Shown here piece by piece: positions 44,667-57,275 of a stretch of DNA of 64,000 nt. Made by a program: the position numbers and the translations under genes. The stretch is from the NCBI RefSeq assembly GCF_013368755.1, contig NC_049562.1:1240001-1304000 (forward strand), in the 5' to 3' direction. Under the pieces are notes generated by a model that worked only from the letters and a program-made list of their open reading frames with translations, was not told where the DNA came from and did no database searches. How positions within the stretch are numbered: the first letter of the stretch is position 1; the number at the start of each line of letters is the position of its first letter. The stretch comes from Talaromyces rugulosus (taxonomy: Eukaryota; Ascomycota; Eurotiomycetes; Eurotiales; Trichocomaceae).

Positions 44667-45292
44667 CTATGTTGCACACGAACTCAAGTCGTTCAACCAA
44701 GCTTGAATCTTAGTTGCCTCGAAAATAGTGTTGATCGGCTGAACGTTCTGTTGGAATCTTCCTCGGACTATCACTTCGCAGCCGACCCTCACCTTGTCAT
44801 TGGTAACGTAGTGTGCCGTATCATTATAGAAATATAAAAACTGGACGTAACGTTTATTGATGACTCCAATCAACCCATATCCTAGTTGTTCTTTTGCCCA
44901 AGGTCGTGTGTCCGGAGGGGGGCTCCATACTTCGATCTAGAGTGACGGCGAGGTCCTGCACGCCGAGGAAGATATAACAATTTAATTTCATCACCGATGT
45001 AGGTTTTGCGCTACACCGTGTTGCTCGCTTGTCATGCTGCAATGTCTGCATCTGTGATACAGTCAGTATTTGCTAAAGCAAAAATAGGTCTAGAAGAGGA
45101 AGTGTACTATCTTCCTATGTTTCAGTCATTGGTTGTTTCACATCGTGTTTGAGTCGATCCCATAGCAGAAAGACTGGAAGTGCTCTCAAAGCCTTGCCAG
45201 GGAATGATTATTTCAATAAAGTATTCTTTGCGCAACGCAAAGCTGGTATACCGTACGGGTTTCCCACCCCAGAAGCGGATTGAAACATCCAT
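44667..45292 (-). pseudogene. Small gene or coding remnant, family unknown
   Basis: Minus-strand segments look coding. The last runs 44927-44667: after an acceptor TCTAG it reads IEVWSPPPDTRPWAKEQ, then LIGVINKRYVQFLYFYND and VRVGCEVIVRGRF to a TAG. A preceding candidate exon 45051-44985 (ACATCG/GTGATG donor) could join it through a 57-nt intron. Upstream, the ATG at 45292 opens MDVSIRFWGGKPVRYTS and IEIIIPWQGFESTSS before a TACTGAC...CACAG intron end at 45052. No fully in-frame model joins the first segment to the second, so this is either a decayed gene or one with an exon I missed. No domain recognised. Confidence 0.35.
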
Positions 45293-45817
45293 CGTATTGT
45301 AATTCTTGACTACAAATTTAGACTTCTAGATAGCTCTTGGATCAACGCTAAAGCATGTATCTGCCTCTAGAAATATGAATGGGGAAGCCCAGAGACTTTG
45401 AAACTAACGACTAGCCGCGTCAAAATGAGGCAGAGTTTGGGCCAAGAAAAGGAATTTTTTTGGAAAGGTAGAGAGTGGGAAGAGGAAGACATTGGGTGGA
45501 ATCACTGTTTTTTATAACAGTACCTGGGAGCAAAGACCAATCGATTTTGACTATCGGAAAGGAGGAATTCGAAACACATATATTTGATAAAGTTCATTGT
45601 CCAAATGTTTCTTCGGCATGTCATTTTTACCTCATGATAGACACGAATTGACTCAATCAGTCCCGGGAATTACAGAAAATCAGAGCACTGTAAAGACGTA
45701 GGGTCGGTTGCTCGCCGACTTATTTTGTTTCAATGTTCTTATCAGTACTTGGTCTTAAAGAACTCTATGTGCTGATTTTGGTTACTTCTTAATTGACAAG
45801 GCATGGCAAATAATCAT
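45293..45817. other. AT-rich spacer
   Basis: About 520 bp with no coding support. Confidence 0.4.
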
Positions 45818-47104
45818 TTATAGGTCTTTCATCTCATGATCTTCATCGTCGTCGTCATCGGAGAGAGCCTCGATTTCTTCATCCAAATCTTCCTCCTCAT
45901 CACCACCAGGCATACCAGATTCGGATTCACTATCATCATCATTGTCCTGGCCAAGTTCATTATTCAAGTCCTGAATCAGGTCAATTGCGTGGAGCTTGAG
46001 CCTTTCGTCCTCATAGTCGAGTCTTGCGTAGAGTTTCAAACTTTGCTTGAGCCATTCCCGGCTAGCAACCATGGAATCGTGTCGCCTTTCTTCAGTAGAT
46101 TGTGCTGATATGGAACTGGCGGCGTTTTCCTTCTCCTTCTCTGCCATTAAATAGAGACACCATCCGCCAAGATACCAAGCTTCGACACTCTCGTCATCTT
46201 CAAGAATCAGTCTTTCGAGAACCTGCAGTGCTTGGAGTTCCATATCAACTTCCATGAGAAGCCGCGAGAGACTGATTCTTGTTGGAAAATCTGGGATCCT
46301 GAGGTCTTCGGGTGGCAATTCCTTCCAGATATCTAAACTCCGAGAAAGAGAAGCGCGCGCATCGTCCACTCGTGATTGCGATATCCTGACAGAGGCCAAG
46401 GTCTGTAAACAGTCCGGTGAGTTAGGAGCGACAAGAAGGGCTTCGGTAATGAGGGTCTCGCATCGAGTTTCGGCATCTTCTTCCCATCTATACTTTCAAT
46501 TAGTATAAAATACCATATCACTTTCTCTCCAAAGTCCCACTCACGAAAGATCAGTCATATATATTTCCACTACCCCGCAGAGAGCAGTCGCCAGTTTTTT
46601 GCGCTTTTCTTCACACAAAGTGGCATCTGCAGGCTGGGTACTTTGTTCCAATGACTGAATAATATGTCTCAAAGCGCCAACACCCTTCTCATACCACCCC
46701 ACGCTGTCTGCACCACCTTGTTCACTCAATTGCGCAAGCCATAAAAATTTCTCTGCGCCGCCACCTTGTGATTCAGGTATCGTCCCCTCGGGATCTATTT
46801 GAACTGCATGTAGGAAACTCTGGCGAGCGGCATCGATATCACCGAGTTCGACATTTATTTCGCCAATGAGGTTGACTGCCGATAACGATTCGGGGGAGTT
46901 CTCTGGCGAAAGCTCCAGCACGCGCTGTGCAAGAGGAAGAGCAGCTTCGGCTTGTCCTGTCTGAAGAAGAATCGTCGCTTTCTCGAGTAGCTCTGTCGTA
47001 TTCTCTGCCATTTGTGGTTTGGAAATGGAGCCGCCCACCCCGTTGAGGACTGATTTCTTCTGTTTTGGTGAATCTTTCTTATTTTTCATCTTTGATTTGC
47101 CCAT
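45818..47104 (-). CDS. acl4: TPR protein ACL4, assembly chaperone of ribosomal protein L4
   Basis: Dedicated chaperone that binds newly made Rpl4 before its incorporation into pre-60S. Exons 47104-46545 and 46487-45818; intron 46546 side GTGAGT to TATAG; 409 aa. A Lys-rich N-terminus (MGKSKMKNKKDSPKQKK) leads to TPRs: LLEKATILLQTGQAEAALPL, AVNLIGEINVELGDIDAARQSF, CLQTLASVRISQSRVDDARASL, LSRLLMEVDMELQALQVLERL, and EAWYLGGWCLYLMAEKEK. The acidic tail (DDDDSESES, EEEDLDEEIEALSDDDDDEDHE) is characteristic. Identification rests on architecture and memory of fungal Acl4 proteins; a generic TPR protein is the alternative. Confidence 0.82.
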
Positions 47105-47466
47105 AACTTGGAGTCTCCTGCAAAAAAAGTATTATTCACAAAAACAAAAGGGATCGCTAAATAATATGCAGGCTTTTGGGGTGAAATTTGTTCGAGAAAA
47201 TAAATTTAGGCCGTTTCTAACCACACATGTTTGCGATGTTTGCATGCGGGACATCTCCACCCGATGTTTCTTGTCACAATCATCATTTAACTCTATATAC
47301 GATCCAGGAGCTGGAGATAAGCTTGTATTTGTTATTATTGCCACTTTGCCTTTCCTTCAAATAGACACACAGACTACCAAACGAATTGAATCTGCCTCCA
47401 TCGAGCCCTCCATCAAACCTTGCGCAACTGCCGGAGCCCCTCTCGTAGTGGAGGAAAAAGCCAAAG
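47105..47466. promoter_or_regulatory. Divergent ACL4 / GIR2 promoter
   Basis: A 362-bp spacer separating two divergent translation-related genes; it must carry both promoters. AT-rich near ACL4. Confidence 0.5.
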
Positions 47467-48248
47467 ATGGGTCGCGAGGACCAGATTGAGGAGCGAGAAG
47501 TTCTCGACTCCATTTTTCCAGACGAGATATCAGGTGCATCATATTTGAAATTCTAATCTTGCACTATGACTATAGAGAGGCTAACGGTTTCGCCAAATTG
47601 CGCTTTGAATTGCTAGATCTTTCCGAGACGTCTTATCGAATAACGATCACACTTGACATCGACCAAGAAGAGGAATCCGAAGAGGAAGCACCGATATTGA
47701 TATTACAAATTTCATATCCCGAAGCATATCCTGATGTGGCGCCAGATCTAGAAATCTCAACTCCTCCAAATGCCCCAAAGCATTCTCGTTTTGACGTGCA
47801 GGAAGACAAGGCACATCTCATGGAAGCACTTCAGCCTAGTATCGAGGAGAACCTTGGCATGGCAATGGTGTTCACGCTTGTCAGCACTATGAAGGAAGCG
47901 GCAGAAAATTTAATAATGGACCGTGTCACATCTGAGAAGAACGCGCGGGAGAAAGAAATCGCAAAAGCGGAAGAGGAAGAGAACCGGAAATTCCAGGGTA
48001 CTCTTGTCAACAAGGAGAAGTTCTTGGAGTGGAGAGAAGGATTCAGGAAGGAGCTGGAAGAAGAAGAGCAGAGACTGCGGGAGGAAAAAGAAGCGGAAGA
48101 GAAAAAGAAGAAGACATCTGCTCGTGAAGAGACAAAGCTTACAGGGAGGCAACTTTGGGAGAGAGGGTTGGCGGGTAAAGGTGATTATGATGAGGACGGC
48201 GATGACGACGTGGCCGTGGCTGCTGAGAAATTGCAAATTTCATCATAA
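47467..48248 (+). CDS. gir2: RWD-domain protein GIR2 (DFRP2/Gcn1-binding)
   Basis: Cytosolic RWD protein; the yeast protein binds Gcn1 and the Rbg2 GTPase and tempers Gcn2 activation. Exons 47467-47533 and 47617-48248; intron 47534-47616; 232 aa. The start MGREDQIEEREVLDSIFPDEI joins to DLSETSYRITITLD, the standard Gir2 arrangement (first intron skips a shadow frame in 47559-47616). The RWD core contains ILILQISYPEAYPDVAPDLEI. Then come HLMEALQPSIEENLGMAMVFTLVSTMKEAAENL (read as two parts) and a long charged coiled coil (about 125-200). It finishes with TGRQLWERGLAG and an acidic end. Codes divergently from ACL4. Confidence 0.93.
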
Positions 48249-48600
48249 TACTCTTGAAGAATCTTTCAAATGTAAGCATTCGAGAGTTAACACACGAGTA
48301 AACACATGCTAAGCATTCAGGACCAGGGATTATAACCACCCACTGGCTCCTAGCTTGATCAAGCACTCGCATTATGAAATATCCTCACGTTTTTGCCCTG
48401 ATATCTGTGGGTGCTTATAATTTAAATCAAACAAACCGAGATCGTCGATTATCAAGTAGACGAGGCCGGATTATTCGGTATGGACGCCCGACTGAAATCT
48501 CACAAGAATTGGTCTGCAGACAGATCTTCGTTTGCGGAAGGGCATTTGTATGCGAGACAAATGACTGTACATATATGCAGCGGTTCATTGCGAGCAATGA
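48249..48600. other. Convergent 3' regions of GIR2 and LYR gene
   Basis: About 350 bp with no coding support. Confidence 0.4.
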
Positions 48601-49618
48601 TCAACGCGCAAGGTCCGAGTCCATAGATTTTGAGCCAACATGGATTTCTGAATCCTGGTCTTTTCCCTCCGCTTTCTCTTTCTCGGCGAGTTCTCGTTCG
48701 TCGAGAACGACTTGCCATAGTTCTCTTGCCAAGTTAAGGTTTTTTCGTTCGTATATATAGTTATCGTCGTTTGATTGTTGAAAAGACGCCCACACAGACT
48801 CTGGCCATGAACCTTCTAGCCACAGTGGTTCCTTCGACCAATGTGTCGCATTGGTTATGCTTTCGCCATTCAGAATTCTATCCCAATCCTCTTCATCTTT
48901 GGCGAAGTAATATTCGAGAAGAAGCCTATTACGACGTTCGATCAATTTATCTTTGTATGCATGTTTCTGTCGAATGATCTGGCTTAATATCTGAGGCTGG
49001 GGCTTTTTTATTCGTAAGAAAGGAACTCCGCGCGCGTTGACGAAGACAGGCACTTTTCGCCGTCCGGCAACAACAGGTCTTGGGCGTGACAGAATAGGTT
49101 CGACTTTCGGATGTGTCCACCTTGATTGACGCTGGAATTCTATATTTTCCGCTCGTTTTTCCGCCCTGCGGCTAACTGGTGTGGAAATATTTTCGTCTTT
49201 TGGGGTGCTCGTAGGCGTCCGAGATCTCGACGATTGGAGAAGTAATTGAATACGAGCGAGAGAATCTTTGTTTTCCGAACATGCTGAGTGCAATAAATCC
49301 AAGGCCTTGCAATATTTGTTAGCTCTGATTGCTTGGTAATGACGAGGGTATCTTTACCTCGTATCCTGCTTGGAGGCAGTGTAGGATTCGCGTTGGGCTT
49401 TGTATCCCCTTATACCGATCGAATTTCGTCCTCACTAGGTGTCGAATGTTTTCGGTTTCAGTGCTTGTCGGAGGTAATCTGTGAGATTGTCGCAAAAGTG
49501 CTCGATATAACGATAGGCCTTCGAAGAGTGTCAGTCAGCACGTCCAATGTCAAAGATTCCAATATAACAGACAGGCAAAACGATGCACGCCGCTGCTTGG
49601 CCCCCTAGACCACTTCAT
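48601..49618 (-). CDS. LYR-motif (Complex1_LYR) protein, likely mitochondrial
   Basis: LYR proteins are small adaptors in mitochondrial complex assembly and Fe-S delivery. Exons 49618-49573, 49518-49358, 49305-48601; 303 aa. The first exon gives MKWSRGPSSGVHRFAC; splicing (GTCTGT donor, GCTGAC branch site) joins it to LSLYRALLRQSHRLP, with L19-Y20-R21. The downstream basic helix (RHLVRTKFDRYKGIQSP, ILHCLQAGYEALDLLHSA) matches the LYR fold. The rest (about 80-303) is a C-terminal extension with RKVPVFVNARGVPFLRIKKPQP and a helical end (ARELWQVVLDERELAEKEK). Length exceeds classical LYRM proteins, so this is a fungal-specific long form. The weak first donor leaves the N-terminal 15 residues less certain. 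Confidence 0.8.
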
Positions 49619-50198
49619 TGCTGGCTTTCGGAACGCAAATGGAAGCTCTTGACAAGCTGAAAAATGGTAGCAATGATGATGATGATCAACGGGGAAGTCA
49701 ATCGGAGAAAACAATATCCTTTATCACCACGTGACTTCTATTGACTCGGATTCCAACATGACCTCATATTTAGCATGATTGGCTAGGATTGAGAATTTTT
49801 TGGTACTTAAGTTATCAATAGAAAAAATTATTTACTCGCCTATTGACATTTGTAAATCGAAAATTTTAAGCACTGAGAAATGACATCATGCGGAAGCACT
49901 TTTCCAACGATAAGCAGGTCTTCCTACTTGAAGTTTTTAGGTAGCCAAGACAAAAGGATTCATTATGTTATTCATTATACTACAGGGTTAGCAGCGAACT
50001 CGGTTATCTACCATTTCTTTATTCAATTGATTGGGTCCTATGAGAATGTTCAACATTCAAGGATTGACAAGAAGCACGCTAATGTCTGCCTGAAATGCAC
50101 GAGCAATACACAATTTAGCAAGAACCGAAAACGAGAATCGCCCCCGACCGGAATACTCCATCCTGACCATGCGAAGACGCATATCGAGCGCGCTTATT
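49619..50198. other. LYR gene promoter / MMS2 3' region
   Basis: About 580 bp with a GATGAT run near 49673 and AT-rich sequence. No gene seen. Confidence 0.4.
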
Positions 50199-50840
50199 TC
50201 AAAAATTCGATCCTTCCGGAGGCTGGGAAAGCTTCTTGTGTTGAGGCAATGCCATAAACCTACAGCTCGGGGTTTAGTAAGGATCGAATGCTCTGCGGAG
50301 AGAAAAGTCATACCTCCGAAGTTCTAGTAAAATAGTCTCCATTGTATAGTCCCGTTTCCAGGTCGCTAACGTGGGAAGCTTTCCGAGATCAACCTGTAGG
50401 AAACTCAGCAAAGTGCACTAGAGATGTTTGGTATAGAGGCACAACCTTTCCAGTCCGGGGATCAACGCAAGGGAGGTTTATCTTTGAGACGAAATAAAGA
50501 GTCGGCGGGCTATCGGGGTACTCATCTCCGCAGTGGATGTTGACGCTATATATCCGGTTCTCGTGGACGCTCTATGCAGATGTGAGTCACCGAGACGCGG
50601 GTGGGAAAGTAGAAAGACACGAACATGAGGCGGTCCGAGAATGGTGCCGTTCCAATTGGTCATCATCAAGTCATCTCCATCGGCGAGGCCATAAGAGCAT
50701 GCTTCTGGTGGCAGGACGGCGTGCATTAGTTACTGGATTGCATCTTATGCGACAGCGGTTGTCTACGTACCAGGGCCTTGGCCTTTTTCACCTTTCTCCA
50801 GCTCCTCCAGGAGGCGGAAGTTGCGTGGGATCTTAGCCAT
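50199..50840 (-). CDS. mms2: Ubiquitin-conjugating enzyme variant MMS2
   Basis: Catalytically inactive E2 variant that pairs with Ubc13 for Lys63-linked chains in post-replication repair. Five exons: 50840-50771, 50704-50625, 50571-50446, 50393-50314, 50259-50199; 138 aa, the usual length. The pieces join into MAKIPRNFRLLEELEKGEKG, ACSYGLADGDDLMMTNWNG, TILGPPHSVHENRIYSVNIH, CGDEYPDSPPTLYFVSKINLP, KLPTLATWKRDYTMETILLEL and MALPQHKKLSQPPEGSNF. The active-site Cys of E2s is absent at the expected site (INLPCVDPRTG is not HPN-Cys). Divergent from MON2. Confidence 0.97.
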
Positions 50841-51407
50841 CTTTGCCAGACACAGCCGGATGTATAGTGTAGATATTGGCTGTTGTCCAGGAGACAGGGC
50901 GGGCTTTGTGGTGTTGTCTATCAAGTATCAAGTAATGCTGGAGGGGCAACTTGAGCGGCAATCAGCCCGCTTTTGCCCTTCCCTTCTGTGATTGGCTGGC
51001 AGTTACCAAGGTGGGTCGTATTACACGTGACATAAGACCCACTATCACACCGCCTTGGGATGGGCCAATCAACGGCCGTCTCCTTTCTCCGCAAGTCGCT
51101 CCTTCCTTGACGATTCACAGAGCAGCTTCCGGCGGCTTGGCATTATCGCGAGGACACGCTTCATGTATATGCGCCTCGACTGCCCCGGTTCAAACTGTGG
51201 CTGATGTCTGTCCTCGCAATTTCCAGTGTACATGAATATTGACAAAGCCTCCGTCATGGTCTTTTGGGTCTTTTGAAGTAGACAATCGCTTTGCCAACGA
51301 ATTATTGATCCTGCCAAGCATTTGCAACGTCCCGAAATAGCACAAACAACTGCATTGCTGAAGCCCAAGATATGCCATCGCTGTCATCGCCCTCTGCGTG
51401 ATTGGAT
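50841..51407. promoter_or_regulatory. Divergent MMS2 / MON2 promoter
   Basis: 567 bp between two divergent genes. It contains a CACGTGA-like site near 51023 and ends in the MON2 leader. No gene seen. Confidence 0.45.
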
Positions 51408-54400
51408 ATGTCCTCCCAGATTCTGCAAGCAGAGCTGGCAAATTTGATCCAGGAGTCGAAGCGCAAACACTCCGACTTGAGAAATGTATGTTGTTTGTTT
51501 TGCATTATCAAATGATTCAAAACACACCACTAATTCTGAATACAGGCCGCGGAGCAATCGCTGAGTGAATTGAAGGCATTGCCTTCGACCTCCGAGGCGC
51601 AAATTACTGCAGGTTTGTGCTCTCATTTCGCTTGTCTTGAATTTTAAGATTCAAAGAAACTGAACGACTATTGAAGATTTAATACGACGCCCAAATTTCA
51701 TCTCTCCGTTTCTCCTTGCTTGCCAGACACGGCAGATCAAGCTTGCAGCTATAGGCGCTGTTTGCATTCAGAGGCTTGCTACATCTCATGCCTTGTCACC
51801 CGAACGATTGGGTGACACATTGTCAGCATTGAGGGAAGCAGCTGGCCTCAGTAGGGATATCTCGTCCTGACCAATTTTTCAGATTACTGATATTTTTTCT
51901 AGGTCAAGATGTCCAGCTCAAGATTCTTCAAACGTTGCCAGCTTTATTGCACAATTACTCTGATCAGCTGAGTGGAGAACTGCTCGCTCATACTCTGGAG
52001 ATTTGTGCTACGATACAAGTCAGCAAGGTTGCTGCCGTATCAAACACCGCAGCAGCAACTCTGCAGCAACTCGTTATTTCTGTTTTCGAGAAAGTGGTAG
52101 CTGAAGATGGTAAAAGCATTTCTATGAAAATTGGGAAGATCAATATCACTTACTTTATACGCTACAGGAAACCCTAGCCGCTCAACTACTACCAAGAGTG
52201 TCCCGGTCGAGAATGCAAGCATCGACATTGGAATTGCCGCCTATGATGCCCTCCAAGTAATTACCAGCTCTACTAGTTACGTCACTTGATCACTAATTCG
52301 TTCCTTTAGATTCTTGGTGATCTTTGCCATCTCGTTGAGGGCGAGAAACTCGACTTCCTCCAGATTAAGGGACTTTCTCCTGTCTTTGTTTTAGAGCTTA
52401 TTGAGAGTGTCTTGGTGAACAATATCAAATTGTTCCGAAGTCACCCAGAACAGCTGCACGTCTTACGGGATCGGCTTATGCCATTAACCGTGAGATACCT
52501 TTCAGAAAGGCACAACTTCCCTCAAACTCTCCGCATTACGAGAATTCTGCTCATCCTACTACGAAATTTTATGAGCCTTCTACCGGATGAGTGTGAGATG
52601 GCACTCGGTCTTCTTATTCATCTTCTAGAGCCAGACGTCTCAGTATCATGGAAAAGAGTTCTCTGTATGGAAGTGTTCCGAGGTCTCCATGCCGAGCATG
52701 GCTTGGTAAGGTTGGCGTATGCTCTGTTCGATGAAACCGAGGGACGAAAAACTATCGTGAAAGATCATATGGCGTCTTTGTTGCGACTCGCATCTGAAAA
52801 GCCCTCCATTATAGGTGTCAGCCACCAATCGACTGTTCCATCCGGTGTCTCACATTCTAGGTCAAATACCGAAGACCAAATAACACTGGAAGCCGGCGGT
52901 GTAGCTGGAGTTATAGGAGCTGCTGTGAACGCTGCAGATGAAAATGTGACAGGAATCAGCAATCAGTGGAGTACGGTGAGAGCGCCGTATCTTGAACTTC
53001 TCGACAAATCCGAAGCCCCGACGCCACCTGAGACATACATATACAGTCTCGTCATCAATTGCATTAGCTCGTTATCTGAAGGCCTTGCCAGGTTCATTCT
53101 CCCTCTCACAGTCACAGAGTCAAGGGGCAAGCGAAAGAAGAAGACCACAATGCATGATCGAGAGCAAGGATCCACAGGAGAACTTCAAAGATCAAATTCG
53201 ACCAGATCAACTGCGTCTGATTCGAAGAGGCAAACTGTTCCTCTCAACCCACTTACATTGGAAGATCATCCACAGATCGCTGCTATCAAATCTAGCGCTG
53301 GAATTATTGAATCATGCTGGCCTGCCATTCTCGCAACTTGTTCCACATTTCTTTATGCGGCGTTAGACGCAGAATTCTATCACAATCTGGTTCGATCGTT
53401 TCAAAAATTGGCACATGTGGCCGGACTTCTGCGCCAAGCTGCGGCACGAGATGCATTTCTGACGACGTTGGGAAAGGCCACAATTCCAGTCGATGGTGTG
53501 ACCGCATCCAGAAATGGGTCAAACACGCAGCAGTCCGACGCTCCGGAGACTACAGGAGAAAATGCTCCCCAATCGGCTCTGGAGACGCCCGAGGCGTCAA
53601 TGGGAGTTTCTAGGACATCCTTGAGCACGCGGAACCTTCTCTGTTTGAGGGCTCTTCTCAACCTGGGGATTGCCCTCGGACCTACATTAGACCTGTCTGC
53701 ATGGTCTATACTTTTTGAAACACTACAAAACGCGGATTTGGTTATCAAACTTGCTGCCGTTACATCTACGAAACAGGCTGCTAACGTCGGAAATGTCGAT
53801 AACACAAGCCAAGCCGGCCAAGACATCCCAAAGGCAAACATGGGGAATGAAATTCTTGCAGTTCAAACAGTTGCCTCCAGGATGTTTGAAAGCACTGCTG
53901 AATATCCTAACGATTCCTTTGAAGCAGTGCTAAAAGCCCTGCTAAATCTGGCATTCAATTCTCGACAGAGTTCGACTGCAAATCCCCTCTCCCCTGCGCA
54001 ATCCTCTCCTTCTCGACGCATGGGACGAGTTCATCAGACAACCCGCAGTATTTCGCTGGCTGCGGGAAAATTCAGGATACAAGACGATGAATTAAACTTT
54101 GTGCTAGATAAAACCAGAGACCTCGGATCGGCAAATATCGATCGCCTTTCGAGTGTGGGACAAGAAGAAGATGCCATCTGGGGCATATTAAACGCCAATT
54201 TAAACGAAATCATAACCAGCAGTGACTATAATTCGGCCATCCGTCTGAAAGCGAGTAAAACGTTGAATACAATCATTCTTCAGACGATGAAGGACGATTA
54301 CTTGGAAGGTGATTTGCGAAACGCACTACAACTCCGGAATCTCCAATCACTCCAATCTCAAATTGAATCGCTATATCGCCAACGAGCTCAGCCGTCTGCT

Positions 54401-56869
54401 GTTGATATGGAATCTCACGAGCAGGCGCTCGATACACTCAAAGTCATGCTGGAGCAATACGGCGAGACCTTTGTATCCGGCTGGGATCTTGTATTCGAGC
54501 TGGTCTCTAGTGTCTTTGATAAGAAAGGTCTAGATCCTGACGGCAATAATACAGCAAAAAACGAGAAAGATACCTCGTTGAAGCCTCGAAATTTCACAGC
54601 AAGATCGCCTCGACTTATACGATCTGCATACAATTCATTGCAGCTCATTGCCTCTGATTTTCTTACTTTGCTTCCGCCTTCATGCCTTCTCAATCTAGTC
54701 GACTCATTCTCGTACTTTGCATCACAAGACTCAGACTTCAACATTTCCTTGACAACGACAACGTTTTTCTGGAATGTTTCAGACTTTCTTCAAAGCCAAG
54801 TCGGCAAGTTTTCCATTGAAGACTCCATGGATACAACCATAAGCGAAGAATCACTTACAAAACTCACAAATGATGTTGATATTCCTACATCACGCGGGGC
54901 TTTGTGGCTTATACTACTGCTTCATATAGTGGGACTCACGACCGATAAACGGCCGGAGATTCGCAACAGTGCAATTCGTACCCTACTGAGAATTTTCGAT
55001 GCATATGGACCCCAATTGTCTCCCAAGGCATGGAATCTCTGCCTGAACCGAGTTTTGTTTGTGATGATGAACGACGTTCAGAATGGCACTCTTGAAGCCA
55101 CGACTTCCAAGGAAGATGTTGGACAAGCCAAAGCGTGGGAAGAAACAGCAGTCATTATGATCAGGGGCAGCTCCGACCTGATCGGAAGTTTCTTTGATCA
55201 GATAGCCAAAGACGCCAGGTTTGATGCGTCCTGGAAACGATTTCTTGGGTTTTTCCAGGCCCTTGTCCAAATAAATACACATGAAGTAGTCGAGGCAGTC
55301 TTCAAAAGTCTCTACGAAATCCTGGAGCATGCCGAAACCCCTGGTAGTCTCAACAACGAAGCGGTTCAATTAGCATGGCTATTATGGGTCAATAACCATC
55401 CATCCATCAACGCCGAGTCTCTGAATATGGAAGAGTCAAACCAAGATGCACTCCTCGCATACCTCCGCTCTTTTCAACAGATCTACAAACTCTACAAGAG
55501 CAGCATAGGCGATGAGCAGGTTCAGCAAATCCTTCAACACTTGAGGGTGGCAGTGTGGAATTCCGTTATTTCAAGATATTCAGTTGATGTCGAACATCAG
55601 TCTACTCTCCAGGAATTGGTTATTGAATGCACAAAGGCGCTTTGTCATGATAAACCTGAATCTCAACCGGCAATCATAACATGCCTGGCAGATTTTGACG
55701 ACGCTGCTTTGACACAATGGTCACCAAACCGAGACAGGAGCCGCCCGTCGTTAGTTGCCTTTTCAAAAGCCGCTATCGATTTGTCAAGTTGGTATATTAC
55801 TGAGCATGGCATTAAAGCGGATATAATTTCAGATGGGTCATTAGTATCATTACTACAGCATCTAGCGCATCCTATTCTCCGAAAATATGACTGGAATGGC
55901 AGAGACCATGAGCCTTTGATATGGCAAAAGGCCACGACATCAGCTATAAACATCATCCGCGTCGTTGTACCATATGTGGAGAAGCGATATGATGCGTTGG
56001 AAAGGTCACATATCACACAATTTTGGACATCCATCGTTGAGATTGCACGAGGCATCATCACTGCGCAGATACGCGGCGAAGTTGATATATCGCCAGGAAG
56101 GATCGCCGCCGATGAGGAATTCGATATCCAAGCCTTTCACACGCTCAAACCACTGATAATTCCGTCATTTGGGTCGAGCCATATACCCGATAGTATCCAA
56201 CGAACTTTTTCATGTGCCCTTGTTCAATCGTCGTTCATTTACCCGCCACAGCGAATGGACAAACCCATCGAGACACTGCTTGCAAAACCTCTCCATGACC
56301 TGTATAAGGTGCGTCGCGGCCGAACATTCACCCCGGTCCCCATTGCAAGGTCGCACATTGCCTATGCCCTCGTGGATACAATGTTTGAATTAGCACGTGC
56401 CATCAATCCCCCCTCAGCAGCAGCGAAGGATCCATCACCACAAAACAGTACTGAGTCGCGGATCACTCTCGCCCGGTCAATAATGCCTTACTTGATCCTT
56501 CGTGTCTCCCTCCCGCTCAAATCGTACATCGCCGACCAACCTCTTCGCGGCCGAATGCCGCAGCCTGCACCAGCCCACCGCGAACTCGTACATATTCTCA
56601 AGGGCCTTGCAGACCTCGAAAGCGAACCCGTCGCCATTCCGGATGCGCCTAATGGGTTTGTTTCGTCATCTACAAAGTCCCATCAGCTACAATACCGTAA
56701 GCATCTTGGCTGGATGTATCCGCTTCTCGTGAAATGCGTGCATGTTACTGGCAAGGCAACGGAACGGGGAGATCGAGCTGTGTTGGAGAATCTGGTTAGG
56801 ATATTGGATGCGGTGGGGGACTGTCAGAATCTTGAAGATGGAGACGACGATGAGGGGGACGAGGACTAG
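51408..56869 (+). CDS. mon2: MON2, Arf-GEF-like Golgi/endosome trafficking scaffold
   Basis: Large HEAT/armadillo scaffold, partner of Dop1 and the Neo1 flippase, in endosome-to-Golgi recycling. Six exons: 51408-51485, 51546-51612, 51677-51850, 51903-52109, 52168-52256, 52310-56869; 1724 aa. The N-terminal DCB region begins MSSQILQAELANLIQESKRK then DLIRRPNFISPFLLACQT, as in fungal Mon2. The HUS-like region contains ILGDLCHLVEGEKLDFLQIK, LELIESVLVNN and LLPDECEMALGLLIHLLEP. C-terminal parts include IRNSAIRTLLRIFDAYG and HIPDSIQRTFSCALVQSSF. A long disordered segment lies near 370-420 and 520-560. The tail is acidic (DGDDDEGDED). No Sec7 catalytic domain is present, as expected for Mon2. Converges with VPS26. 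Confidence 0.94.
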
Positions 56870-57275
56870 GTCTTCATCTATTACTATTATTATTTATGAT
56901 TTGTTTGTTTAGCTAGAGTTGGTTGTTTTGAAAATAGAGAGTTGCAGCATTGGGGATGTATACATACATGTAATAGATCAATTGATTGTCATTGTTGCGT
57001 CTGTTTATTTCAAACGTTGGCGACACATACGGTTCTTCTCAAACTCATGTATTTGATATCTACATATACTTGCAGTGACCTATGGCATAGCATCCGGGCA
57101 GAGGCACACGCATAAACTAGTTAAATTGAGGGAGAAAACGAATTCCTTAAAAAAAGACTCAGTAGAAACGCCTCTGCTGAAAGAAAGACAGAAAGGGAGG
57201 GGAAAAAAAAAAGGCTGGATATTTATAAAAAGACTAATGCACAAGAAAAGATTTACTCGTGATGGATATATATCA
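56870..57275. other. Convergent 3' regions of MON2 and VPS26
   Basis: About 400 bp of AT-rich DNA with an A-run near 57203-57211. No gene seen. Confidence 0.5.

Noticed and set aside
49880..50257. 125-codon plus-strand frame
   Set aside because: Antisense to the last MMS2 exon and its 3' region, with no family features.
52412..56869. 1485-codon frame as a complete gene
   Set aside because: Its ATG is internal; five upstream exons from 51408 give the conserved MON2 N-terminus.
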